This document shows, one piece after another, positions 7,590 through 14,482 of a stretch of DNA of 64,000 bases. The first letter of the stretch is position 1; each line of letters begins with the position of its first letter. The DNA comes from DASSUW01 sp963806395 (GTDB taxonomy: Bacteria; Actinomycetota; Thermoleophilia; Solirubrobacterales; Solirubrobacteraceae). The translations under genes and the position numbers were made by a program. The notes under the pieces were generated by a model. The model saw only the letters and a list, made by a program, of their open reading frames with translations. It did no database searches and had not been told where the DNA came from. The stretch is taken from assembly GCA_963806395.1 (NCBI GenBank), contig CAWDYI010000020.1, positions 248,001 to 312,000 of the forward strand. Direction: 5' to 3'.

Positions 7590-8531
7590 GTGGGTGCGGA
7601 GAGCGCAGAGCGGCTGGTCGTCGCCCTCGGGGGCAACGCGATCGCCGGCGAGCGGGGAGCCGACCCGCAGTCTCAGCAGGAGGCCGTGGAAGGGGCGTGC
7701 GAGCAGATCGCCGCGCTGGTCGTGCACGGCCACGAGGTGGTGATCACGCACGGCAACGGGCCGCAGGTCGGCAACCTGCTGCTCAAGAACGACATGGCGC
7801 GGCACGTCGTCCCGCCCGTCCCGCTCGACTGGTGCGTCGCCCAGACGCAGGCGACGCTCGGCTTCCTGATCGTGACCGCCCTCGAAGCCGCGCTGCGCCG
7901 GCGCGGGCACGAGCGGCTCGTCAGCACGGTGATCACGCGTGTGCTCGTCGCCGCAGACGACCCCGCGTGGCAGCGGCCGACGAAGCCGATCGGGCGCTTC
8001 GTCCCTGCCGCCGAGGCGGCCGACCGGATCGCCGCCGGGGAGGCGTGGGAGGAGCGCGGCGAGCGTGGCTGGCGCCGGGTCGTCGCGTCGCCCGATCCGC
8101 TCGAGATTCTCGACCGCGGGACGATCGAGGCGCTGATCGCCGAGGGCGCGATCGTCGTGGCCGCGGGCGGCGGCGGGATCCCGATGGTGCGCGAGGACGG
8201 GCAGCTGCGAGGAGTCGAGGCCGTGCTCGACAAGGACCTCACCGGCGCGCTGCTCGCGCGCACGGTCGCGGCGGACTGCTTCCTGATCGCCACCGACGTC
8301 GAGGCCGCCGCGATCGGCTTCGGCACCCCGCGCCAGGAGTGGCTCGGCGCCGTCTCGGCCGACCGCCTGCGCGACCTCCACGCCCGCGGCGAGTTCGCCG
8401 GCGGCAGCATGGAGCCGAAGGTGCGCGCGGCGCTGTCGTTCGCGGACGGCGGCGGCCGCGCCGTGATCACGTCGCTCGAGCGCGTACGCGAGGCCATCGA
8501 GGGATCGGTGGGAACGCGGGTGCCGGCGTGA
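7590..8531 (+). CDS. arcC: Carbamate kinase
   Basis: This 313-residue amino acid kinase-fold enzyme converts carbamoyl phosphate and ADP to ATP, ammonia and CO2. Motifs seen are VVALGGNAI at the start, THGNGPQVGNLL, the carbamate kinase loop PTKPIGRF, GGGGIP, LDKDLTGALLA and GSMEPKVRAA near the end. Length fits the family (about 310). The GTG at 7590 puts the GGNAI loop at the usual distance from the N-terminus. An upstream in-frame ATG at 7548 is possible but would leave almost no promoter. Its stop overlaps the next start (GTGA). Followed by FdrA, DUF1116 and DUF2877 genes, it is the energy-yielding last step of an oxamate pathway, like E. coli YbcF/AllK. Confidence 0.92.
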   Translation: MGAESAERLVVALGGNAIAGERGADPQSQQEAVEGACEQIAALVVHGHEVVITHGNGPQVGNLLLKNDMARHVVPPVPLDWCVAQTQATLGFLIVTALEAALRRRGHERLVSTVITRVLVAADDPAWQRPTKPIGRFVPAAEAADRIAAGEAWEERGERGWRRVVASPDPLEILDRGTIEALIAEGAIVVAAGGGGIPMVREDGQLRGVEAVLDKDLTGALLARTVAADCFLIATDVEAAAIGFGTPRQEWLGAVSADRLRDLHARGEFAGGSMEPKVRAALSFADGGGRAVITSLERVREAIEGSVGTRVPA

Positions 8532-9907
8532 CCGATCGCGTGATCGTGCGTCGCGGCGCGTACTACGACTCGGTCACGCTGATGCTGGTCTCGCGCGCTG
8601 CGGCGGGGGAGGAGGGCGCGGACGACGTCGCGGTCGGGATGGCGACGCCGCTGAACCTCGAGCTGCTCGCCGGCCAGGGCTTCGGCGTCGAGGACGGCGT
8701 CGGGCCGAACGACCTCGTGATCGCCGTCCGCGCGCGTGACGAGGCGGCCGCCGAGGAGGCCGTCGCCGCCGTCGACCGCGAGCTCGCGACCAAGGGCGGC
8801 GCGCAGGCCGCCGTCGCCGACCGCCCCGCCGCTCGCTCGCTCGCCTCCGCGGCGCGCCGCGACCCGGAGCTGAGCGTCGCCTTCCTCTCGATCCCCGGAG
8901 ACCACGTCGCGACCGAGGCGGCGGCCGCGCTCGAGGCCGGGCTGCACGTGTTCTGCTTCTCCGACGGCGTGAGCCTGGAGGTCGAGGCTGCGCTCAAGCG
9001 GCGGGCGCTCGAGCGCGACCTGCTGTTCATGGGCGCCGACTGCGGCACGGCGATTCTCGACGGCGTCGCGCTCGGGTTCGCGAACGCCGTCGGGCGCGGG
9101 CCGGTCGGGATCGTCGGCGCGTCCGGCACCGGGATCCAGGAGGTCAGCTGCCTGCTCGACGCGGCGGGGATCGGCGTCTCGCACGCGATCGGCGTCGGCG
9201 GCCGCGACCTCAGCGCGCGGGTCGGCGGGCTGATGATGCGCCGCGGCCTCGAGCTGCTGGCCGCCGACGACGACACGCGCGCGATCGTCGCGATCTCCAA
9301 GCCGCCGGACGCCGCCGTCGCCGCTGCGATCGAGGGCGTGGCGGCGGGCGCCGGCAAGCCCGTGGTCCTCGCCCTCTCCGACGATCTCACGCTCGAGCAG
9401 GCGGCGGCACGCGCGGCCGAGCTCGTGGGCGGCGCGCTGCCGGCGTTCACGACCGGCCTCGCCCGCCCGCCCGCGCCCGGCGCCGTGCGCGGCCTGTACG
9501 GCGGCGGCACGCTCTGCGCGGAGGCGGCGCGGATCGTCGGCGCGGGCGAGTTCACCGACTTCGGCGCCGATGAGTACACGCAGGGCCGCGCGCACCCGAT
9601 GATCGATCCGTCGCTGCGCAGGGAAGCGCTCGCCGCCGCCGCACGCGACCCGGACGTCACCGTGCTCCTGCTCGACGTCGTGCTCGGCTACGGCGCCCAT
9701 CCCGACCCGGCGTCGGAGCTGGCGCCGGTGATCGCCGATGCGGTCGCCGCGCGCGGCGACCTGCATGTGCTCGTCGCGCTGTGCGGTGCGGCCGCCGACC
9801 CGCAGGGGCTCGACGGCCAGCGCGAGGCGCTCGAGCGCGCCGGGGCGGTCGTCACGCGAAGCAACGCGCACGCCGCGCGGCTGGCGCGGGAGGCCTCCGG
9901 TGGCTGA
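8528..9907 (+). CDS. fdrA: FdrA-like acyl-CoA synthetase family protein, probable oxamate carbamoyltransferase subunit
   Basis: This 459-residue protein resembles succinyl-CoA ligase chains. The Rossmann-type CoA-binding region contains GPVGIVGASGTGIQEVS (about residues 193-209), then AIGVGGRDLS. A ligase-like domain follows with LYGGGTLCAEA, DFGADEYTQGRAHPMIDP and VLLLDVVLGYGAHPDPA. These motifs are typical of FdrA. In E. coli, fdrA, ylbE and ylbF (allFGH) act with a carbamate kinase to turn oxalurate-derived carbamoyl groups into carbamoyl phosphate and oxamate. The same four genes are joined here by 4-8 bp overlaps, so the role is inferred from family and order. The GTG start overlaps the carbamate kinase stop. 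Confidence 0.88.
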   Translation: MTDRVIVRRGAYYDSVTLMLVSRAAAGEEGADDVAVGMATPLNLELLAGQGFGVEDGVGPNDLVIAVRARDEAAAEEAVAAVDRELATKGGAQAAVADRPAARSLASAARRDPELSVAFLSIPGDHVATEAAAALEAGLHVFCFSDGVSLEVEAALKRRALERDLLFMGADCGTAILDGVALGFANAVGRGPVGIVGASGTGIQEVSCLLDAAGIGVSHAIGVGGRDLSARVGGLMMRRGLELLAADDDTRAIVAISKPPDAAVAAAIEGVAAGAGKPVVLALSDDLTLEQAAARAAELVGGALPAFTTGLARPPAPGAVRGLYGGGTLCAEAARIVGAGEFTDFGADEYTQGRAHPMIDPSLRREALAAAARDPDVTVLLLDVVLGYGAHPDPASELAPVIADAVAARGDLHVLVALCGAAADPQGLDGQREALERAGAVVTRSNAHAARLAREASGG

Positions 9908-11294
9908 TCTGCTCGGGCGCCCGCTCGCGGTCGCGAACGCCGGCGTCGATCTGTTCGCCGACGAGCTCGAGCGCCAGGGAGTACCGGTCGAGCGGGTCGA
10001 ATGGCGCCCGCCCGAGCCGGGCACCGCGGACGCGCTGGCGCTCCTCGCACTCGAGGCGGCGGCGATCGCGCGTGCCAACGACGAGGCGGTGAAGCGGCTC
10101 GACGACGCGCAACCGCTGCTCGTCGGAGTCGGCGTCGCGCGCGACCTGCTGCCGGACATGGGCGAGCGCACGATCCTGCATGCCGGGCCGCCGATCGGCT
10201 GGGACGACATGTCAGGGCCGCTGCGCGGGGCGGTGATCGGCGCCGCCGTCCACGAGGGGCTGGCGAGCGACCGCGATGACGCCGCCCGCCGCGCCGCCGC
10301 GGGCGAGTTCGAGTTCGCGCCGTGCCACGAGCGCGGCGCGGTCGGGCCGATGGCGGGTGTCGTGAGCGCGTCGATGCCGATGTGCGTGGTGGAGAACGCG
10401 ACGCACGGCAACCGCGCCTTCTGCACGTTCAACGAAGGGCTCGGCAAGGTCCTGCGCTACGGCGCGAACGACGACGAGGTGCTCGACCGCCTGGCGTGGA
10501 TCCGCGAGGTGCTCGCGCGCGTGTTCGCCCGCGCGCTGGCCCGGCTGGGCGAGCCGATCGACCTGCGGGCGATGACCGCGCAGGCGCTCCAGATGGGTGA
10601 CGAGGGGCACAACCGCAACCGTGCCGGGACGTCGCTGCTGCTCCGCACGCTGCTCCCGGCGCTGATCGAGCTCGACGAGCCCGCCGCGAAGGTCGCCGCC
10701 GTCGCGCGCTTCATCGCCGGCAACGACCACTTCTTCCTCAACCTCACGATGCCGGCGTCGAAGGCCGCGGCCGACGCCGCCGCCGGCATCGACCGCTCCT
10801 CGATCGTCGTCGCGATGGCGCGCAACGGGACCGAGTTCGGCGTCCGCCTGAGCGGGACCGGCGACCGCTGGTTCACCGGCCCGAGCGGCACCGTCGACGG
10901 GCTCTACCTGCCCGGCTACGGCCCAGAGGACGCCAACCCCGACATCGGCGACAGCACGATCACGGAGACCGTCGGGCTCGGCGGCTTCGCGATGGCCGCC
11001 GCGCCGGCGATCGTGCGCTTCGTCGGCGGCGGCGCCGCGGACGCGCTCGCGGCCACGCGGGCGATGTACGACATCGCATGGGGCGAGAGCCGCAGCTACC
11101 AGATCCCGGCGCTGGGGTTCCGCGGCACGCCGCTCGGGATCGACTGCCGCGACGTCGTGCACACCCGGATCCTGCCGTTCGTCAACACCGGCATCGCCCA
11201 TCGCGAGCCGGGCGTCGGCCAGATCGGCGCCGGGCTCGTCGAGCCGCCGATGGAGGCGTTCGCCAAGGCCGTACGGGCGCTCGCGGGACAGTGA
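9900..11294 (+). CDS. ylbE: DUF1116 (YlbE-like) protein, probable oxamate carbamoyltransferase subunit
   Basis: This 464-residue protein matches the YlbE/AllG family in order and motifs: an N-terminal region with LLVGVGVARDLLPDM, then LHAGPPIGWDDMSGPLRGA, MPMCVVENATHGNRAFCTFNEG, MGDEGHNRNRAG and FIAGNDHFFLNL. The family is always found beside FdrA-like proteins. The GTG start lies 8 bp inside the end of fdrA, and the stop overlaps the next gene (GTGA). Together with FdrA and the DUF2877 protein it should form the oxamate carbamoyltransferase complex. Individual roles of the subunits are not clear. Confidence 0.88.
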   Translation: MADLLGRPLAVANAGVDLFADELERQGVPVERVEWRPPEPGTADALALLALEAAAIARANDEAVKRLDDAQPLLVGVGVARDLLPDMGERTILHAGPPIGWDDMSGPLRGAVIGAAVHEGLASDRDDAARRAAAGEFEFAPCHERGAVGPMAGVVSASMPMCVVENATHGNRAFCTFNEGLGKVLRYGANDDEVLDRLAWIREVLARVFARALARLGEPIDLRAMTAQALQMGDEGHNRNRAGTSLLLRTLLPALIELDEPAAKVAAVARFIAGNDHFFLNLTMPASKAAADAAAGIDRSSIVVAMARNGTEFGVRLSGTGDRWFTGPSGTVDGLYLPGYGPEDANPDIGDSTITETVGLGGFAMAAAPAIVRFVGGGAADALAATRAMYDIAWGESRSYQIPALGFRGTPLGIDCRDVVHTRILPFVNTGIAHREPGVGQIGAGLVEPPMEAFAKAVRALAGQ

Positions 11295-11971
11295 TCGCGC
11301 ACGCCGTCGCGGCGCCGGTGGCCGGCCGCCGTCTGGTGCTGTCCGGTGACGACCCGTCGTACGTCGACCTCGACGGGTTCGTCGTCGTCGTCGTCGGCCG
11401 CGGCGGGCCGCTGCTGCCGAACGGCGTCGTGCTCACGGGCAGGCCCGAGAAGGGCCCGCTCTCGCTCGAGGGCGCGACCGTGTGGGACCCGACGCTCCGG
11501 CTCCCCGACGACCCGGCGCGCGTGGGAGCGGAGATCCTCCAAACCCTCGACCAACCCTCCCAAAGGGGTCAGACCCCCTTACTGCAAACCCTCAACCAAC
11601 CCTCTCAAAGGGGTCAGACCCCCTTACTTGCCGCGGAGGCGGCGGCTGCGCTGATCGGGCTCGGGCCGGGGCTCACGCCGGAGGGTGACGACGTGGTCGC
11701 GGCGACGGCCGCGGTCGTTGCCGCCGGGCCGTGGCCGGCTGCCGAGAAGGACGCGTGGCTGCGGGTCGCGCTCGGGCCGGACCTGCGTGCGCGCACAACG
11801 TCGCTGTCGGCGACACTGCTGGAACTGGCGGCCGCCGGGCAGGTCGCCGAGCCGCTCCAGGCACTGCTCGGCGGCCGCCGCGAGGCGCTCGCGCGGCTCC
11901 TGCGGATCGGCCATTCGACCGGCCGCGCGTACGCGCTCGCGGCGGGCCGCGCGTTGACAGCGATCGGATGA
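11291..11971 (+). CDS. ylbF: DUF2877 (YlbF-like) protein with an in-frame repeat insertion
   Basis: This 226-residue protein has the conserved DUF2877 centre LIGLGPGLTPEGDDVVAA (about residues 121-138) and the C-terminal LRIGHSTGRAYALAAG. It is the fourth gene of the putative oxamate carbamoyltransferase operon (E. coli AllH/YlbF). About residues 84-113 are two tandem copies of a 15-residue unit, QTLDQPSQRGQTPLL and QTLNQPSQRGQTPLL. They are encoded by palindromic 45-nt DNA repeats inserted between the beta-rich N-terminal part and the conserved domain. The frame stays open, so the protein may still work with an extra surface loop. The stop codon abuts the ArsR operator. Confidence 0.82.
   Translation: MIAHAVAAPVAGRRLVLSGDDPSYVDLDGFVVVVVGRGGPLLPNGVVLTGRPEKGPLSLEGATVWDPTLRLPDDPARVGAEILQTLDQPSQRGQTPLLQTLNQPSQRGQTPLLAAEAAAALIGLGPGLTPEGDDVVAATAAVVAAGPWPAAEKDAWLRVALGPDLRARTTSLSATLLELAAAGQVAEPLQALLGGRREALARLLRIGHSTGRAYALAAGRALTAIG
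11541..11631. repeat. Tandem palindromic repeat inside the DUF2877 gene
   Basis: Two tandem units (11541-11585 and 11586-11631) differ at only a few bases. Each contains AAAGGGGTCAGACCCCCTT, in which AAGGGG/CCCCTT can fold into a hairpin. The period is 45 nt, so both units stay in frame. The A+T-richer, low-complexity composition differs from the gene around it, which suggests insertion of a mobile palindromic element that later duplicated. Confidence 0.85.
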
Positions 11972-11994
11972 TGTGTAACTCTACGGTTACACAT
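11954..11994 (+). promoter_or_regulatory. Promoter and ArsR-type operator for the SRPBCC-ArsR pair
   Basis: A perfect palindrome with 9-bp arms ATGTGTAAC and GTTACACAT and a 6-bp spacer lies at 11971-11994, beginning on the last base of the preceding stop codon. A consensus TTGACA (11954-11959) is placed so that the -10 region (about TAACTC, 11976-11981) falls inside the palindrome. Binding of the downstream ArsR protein would therefore block RNA polymerase. A strong ribosome-binding site AAGGAGG (12002-12008) precedes the ATG at 12014. Confidence 0.75.
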
Positions 11995-12013
11995 TGTTCC
12001 CAAGGAGGCACCG

Positions 12014-12469
12014 ATGGCATCCGACCAGATCCAGCGCGAGACCATGATCGCGGCACCCGTCGAGCGCGTGTGGACGCTGCTCACGGAGGCAGAGCACATC
12101 GGCACGTGGTTCGGCGACGCCGGGGCGGAGATCGACCTGCGCCCGGGCGGCACGCTGATCCTGCGCTGGGCCGAACACGGCACCGTCCACGGCGAGGTGG
12201 TCGCGGTCGAGCCGCCCCGCCGCTTCGCGTACCGCTGGGCGGCGTCCACCGCACAGGGCGACGCCGAGCTGGTCGCCGGCAACTCGACGCTGGTCGAGTT
12301 CACGCTCGCACCCGAGAGCGACGGCACGCGGCTGAGCGTCGTCGAGTCCGGGTTCGCCGCGCTCGACGTCCCCGAGGCGGAGCGCGTGAGCAAGGTCGAA
12401 GGCAACACCGAGGGCTGGGCGCAGGAGCTCGGCCACCTGCGCGACCACGCGGAGCGCGTCACCGCCTGA
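12014..12469 (+). CDS. SRPBCC / AHSA1 family protein
   Basis: This 151-residue protein belongs to the START-like SRPBCC fold, AHSA1 branch: IQRETMIAAPVERVWTLLTEAEHIGTWFGD at the start, then GGTLILRWAEHGTVHGEVVAVEPPRRFAYRW and a C-terminal helix EGNTEGWAQELGHLRDH. The fold forms a hydrophobic ligand cavity. The ligand is unknown. The strong AAGGAGG site 5 bp upstream fixes the start. The stop overlaps the start of an ArsR gene (TGATG). This pair is widespread in actinobacteria with the regulator controlling the pair. Confidence 0.9.
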   Translation: MASDQIQRETMIAAPVERVWTLLTEAEHIGTWFGDAGAEIDLRPGGTLILRWAEHGTVHGEVVAVEPPRRFAYRWAASTAQGDAELVAGNSTLVEFTLAPESDGTRLSVVESGFAALDVPEAERVSKVEGNTEGWAQELGHLRDHAERVTA

Positions 12470-12780
12470 TGGACGACGCCGGCGTCTTCGCCGCGCTCGC
12501 CGACCCGACGCGCTGGCGGGTGCTGAGCCTGCTCGCCGAGCGCGGCGACGGCACCGCCACGACGCTGGCCGGCGAGCTCCCGGTCAGCCGAGTGGCGGTG
12601 ATCAAGCACCTCGCGGTTCTCGACCGCGCCGGCCTGGTGGAGAGCCGCCGGCGCGGTCGCGAGGTGCTCTACACGGTCCGCCCCGAACGGCTCGACGCGA
12701 CCGCGCGCTGGATGGCCGGCCTCGCCTCCGAGTGGGACGCCCGGCTGGCCGCGATCAAGCGCATGGCCGAAGCCGATTAG
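12469..12780 (+). CDS. ArsR family transcriptional regulator
   Basis: This 103-residue winged-helix protein starts ALADPTRWRVLSLLAERGDG and contains the helix-turn-helix ELPVSRVAVIKHLAVLDRAG (about residues 37-56) and wing VESRRRGREVLYTV. There is no CxC metal-binding motif, so it is not a classical arsenic/metal sensor and resembles the SdpR type. It is translationally coupled to the SRPBCC gene. The palindrome ATGTGTAAC-N6-GTTACACAT upstream of the pair is its likely operator. Confidence 0.9.
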   Translation: MDDAGVFAALADPTRWRVLSLLAERGDGTATTLAGELPVSRVAVIKHLAVLDRAGLVESRRRGREVLYTVRPERLDATARWMAGLASEWDARLAAIKRMAEAD

Positions 12781-12791
12781 TCTGCCCGGCC

Positions 12792-13577
12792 ATGAACGTG
12801 CTCGACCTCTCCCAGGACTTCTCCATGCATACGCCGGCGTTCGCCAGCTACGACGGCCCGTCGATCAAATGGATCAAACGGCTGGCGTTCGACAAGGCGG
12901 GCGGGCAGGAGCTGACCTCGACGCTGCATGTCGGCACGCACCTCGACGCTCCGGCGCACTTCCTGTCGGGCGGCAAGTTCATCGGCGACCTGCCGATCGA
13001 GTTCCTGGTCGGACCCGCATGCGTCGTCGACCTCGAGCGGATGGGTCTCGGCGACTTCGACCTCTATGGCCCGGAGCACTTCGAGCGCTGGGAGCGCGAC
13101 ACCGGCATCGCGATCGAGCGGGGCGACATCCTGATCATCCACACCGGCTACCACCGGCACTATCCGGAGAACTGGGCCGACCTCAGCGCGGTCGACGAGA
13201 CGAAGTACTTCATCCGCCATCCCGGCCCCACGCGCGCCTTCGCCGAGTGGGTGCTCGATCGCGGGATCCGCTGGCTGGCGGTCGACGCCGGCACCGCCGA
13301 CCATCCGATGAACACCGTGATCCGGCGCATGCGCCCCGACGAGGCCGAGGACGCGGAGGCCAAGCTCGGCCGCTCGCTCGACGAGATCTTCCCGAAGCCG
13401 GACTACCAGATCATGCACACGCTGCTGTTCCCGCACGACGTGGTCCACATCGAGAACCTCGGCGGCGCGATCGACCAGGTGCTCGATCAGCGGATCCAGT
13501 TCGGCTGCTTCCCGTGGCGCTTTCAGGGCGGCGAGGCCGCCTTCTGCCGCGCGGTCGCGTTTCTGGACGCCCAGTAG
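12792..13577 (+). CDS. Cyclase family protein (kynurenine formamidase-like metal hydrolase)
   Basis: This 261-residue protein has the signature LHVGTHLDAPAHF (about residues 45-57), the HxGTHxDxPxH metal-binding motif of the cyclase/KynB/isatin hydrolase fold. GDILIIHTGYHRHY and the conserved His/Glu pair VVHIENLGG near residue 220 follow. These enzymes hydrolyse cyclic or N-formyl amides with Mn or Zn. No kynurenine-pathway gene is beside it, so the substrate is open. The ATG follows the ArsR stop by 11 bp, so it could share that transcript. Confidence 0.88.
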   Translation: MNVLDLSQDFSMHTPAFASYDGPSIKWIKRLAFDKAGGQELTSTLHVGTHLDAPAHFLSGGKFIGDLPIEFLVGPACVVDLERMGLGDFDLYGPEHFERWERDTGIAIERGDILIIHTGYHRHYPENWADLSAVDETKYFIRHPGPTRAFAEWVLDRGIRWLAVDAGTADHPMNTVIRRMRPDEAEDAEAKLGRSLDEIFPKPDYQIMHTLLFPHDVVHIENLGGAIDQVLDQRIQFGCFPWRFQGGEAAFCRAVAFLDAQ

Positions 13578-13810
13578 CGCTTCAAAATTATGTCCAACGT
13601 TGTTCCGGTTCGCACGAGCTGGGTATCACCTCGACACGCCGTGTGGCGGGACACGGCGCAGCGCAACGCCAACGGGCTGTTGGGACACCCAGATCACGGA
13701 CGGGGGACAGCCGGAGGGCGACTCGCAGAGCGACCGCGCCGCGGGCCGAAGGCGCCGGTCTCCCGCGACGGCGGCGGCGCCAGCTGCTCGCCGTCGCGGT
13801 GCGAGCCCCG
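13578..13810. other. Non-coding gap between convergent genes, with stem-loops
   Basis: This 233-bp stretch lies between a plus-strand cyclase and a minus-strand membrane protein gene, so it is downstream of both. Open frames across it have no recognisable protein features. It holds a short stem GCCGTGT/ACACGGC near 13638-13657 and a strong 11-bp stem, CCGCGACGGCG (13763-13773) with CGCCGTCGCGG (13789-13799), near the minus-strand stop. The rest is unexplained. Confidence 0.5.
13763..13799 (-). terminator. Stem-loop between convergent genes
   Basis: An 11-bp perfect stem with a 15-nt loop lies 12 bp beyond the stop of the minus-strand gene at 13811. It can act for either strand. No T-run is present. 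Confidence 0.5.
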
Positions 13811-14482
13811 TTACTTGGCCTCGGTGCCGTACTTGAACGAGTGGAACGCGGCGGCGGCGATGTCCGAGAACTCCTGCTCGGTCTTCCCGAACGTCGGGCG
13901 GCCGCGCATCTCGCGCCGCAGACTCAGCAGCACGGCGCCCCGCCCGTCATCCTCCGCGGGCACGAGCACGACGTCGTTGTGGAACGCGCGGCGGCCGGGT
14001 GGGCCGGTGCGGAACCGCACCTCGTAGCCTGGCGCTCCGTTGAAGCGGGCGCGGCCCTCGTAGCGCAGCTGGAAGTCGTCGTACCGCGCGCGCAGCGACT
14101 CGATGTGCCCTGACGCGTACGCCGGCAGCAGGCCGTGCGCCACGTCGCCTTGACGTGCGGGCAGCGCCACCGGGCTGACCGACACGGCGGCGGTCATACG
14201 TCCGCCGCGGCCTTCGAGACGCACGAGCTCTCCCTGCGGCGGCGCGACCGCGTCCAGCGCGCCGTCGTCGTAGAGCAGGTTGAACACGGGCTGCTCGCGG
14301 TGCACGAGCTGCGTGACGCCGTCGATGTGCGGGCGCACGACCAGCACGGCGAGGAGGACGAGCACGACGGCGGCCGCGAGCAGCGCGATCGTCGTGCGCC
14401 GGCGCACGCCGGTCCGGCGGCGCACGAGCTCCGGCAGCGTCGGCCCGAACTCGGGCAGGACGAGCGGTTCACGCGCGGACAT
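13811..14482 (-). CDS. Single-pass membrane protein of unknown function
   Basis: This 223-residue protein starts MSAREPLVLPEFGPTLPELV. It has a basic stretch RRRTGVRRRT, then one transmembrane segment (TIALLAAAVVLVLLAVLVV, about residues 28-46) and a soluble, probably extracytoplasmic domain. The domain contains FNLLYDDGALDAV, YEGRARFNGAPGYEVRF and a C-terminal FSDIAAAAFHSFKYG. I do not recognise the family. It overlaps the end of the O-antigen-ligase-like gene by 14 bp and is probably co-expressed with it, so a role in surface polymer export or display is possible. Confidence 0.7.
   Translation of the reverse strand: MSAREPLVLPEFGPTLPELVRRRTGVRRRTTIALLAAAVVLVLLAVLVVRPHIDGVTQLVHREQPVFNLLYDDGALDAVAPPQGELVRLEGRGGRMTAAVSVSPVALPARQGDVAHGLLPAYASGHIESLRARYDDFQLRYEGRARFNGAPGYEVRFRTGPPGRRAFHNDVVLVPAEDDGRGAVLLSLRREMRGRPTFGKTEQEFSDIAAAAFHSFKYGTEAK

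Noticed and set aside
7673..10447. 924-codon minus-strand open frame across the carbamate kinase, FdrA and DUF1116 genes
   Set aside because: Ser/Arg/Ala-rich without domain features. The plus-strand genes there have clear motifs and coupled starts.
11541..11631. Two transcription terminators inside the DUF2877 gene
   Set aside because: The palindromes could form stems, but the frame is kept through both units and the operon's conserved core lies after them. An in-frame inserted repeat explains this better.
13590..14027. Plus-strand open frame after the cyclase gene
   Set aside because: No recognisable protein features, and most of it is antisense to the membrane-protein gene.
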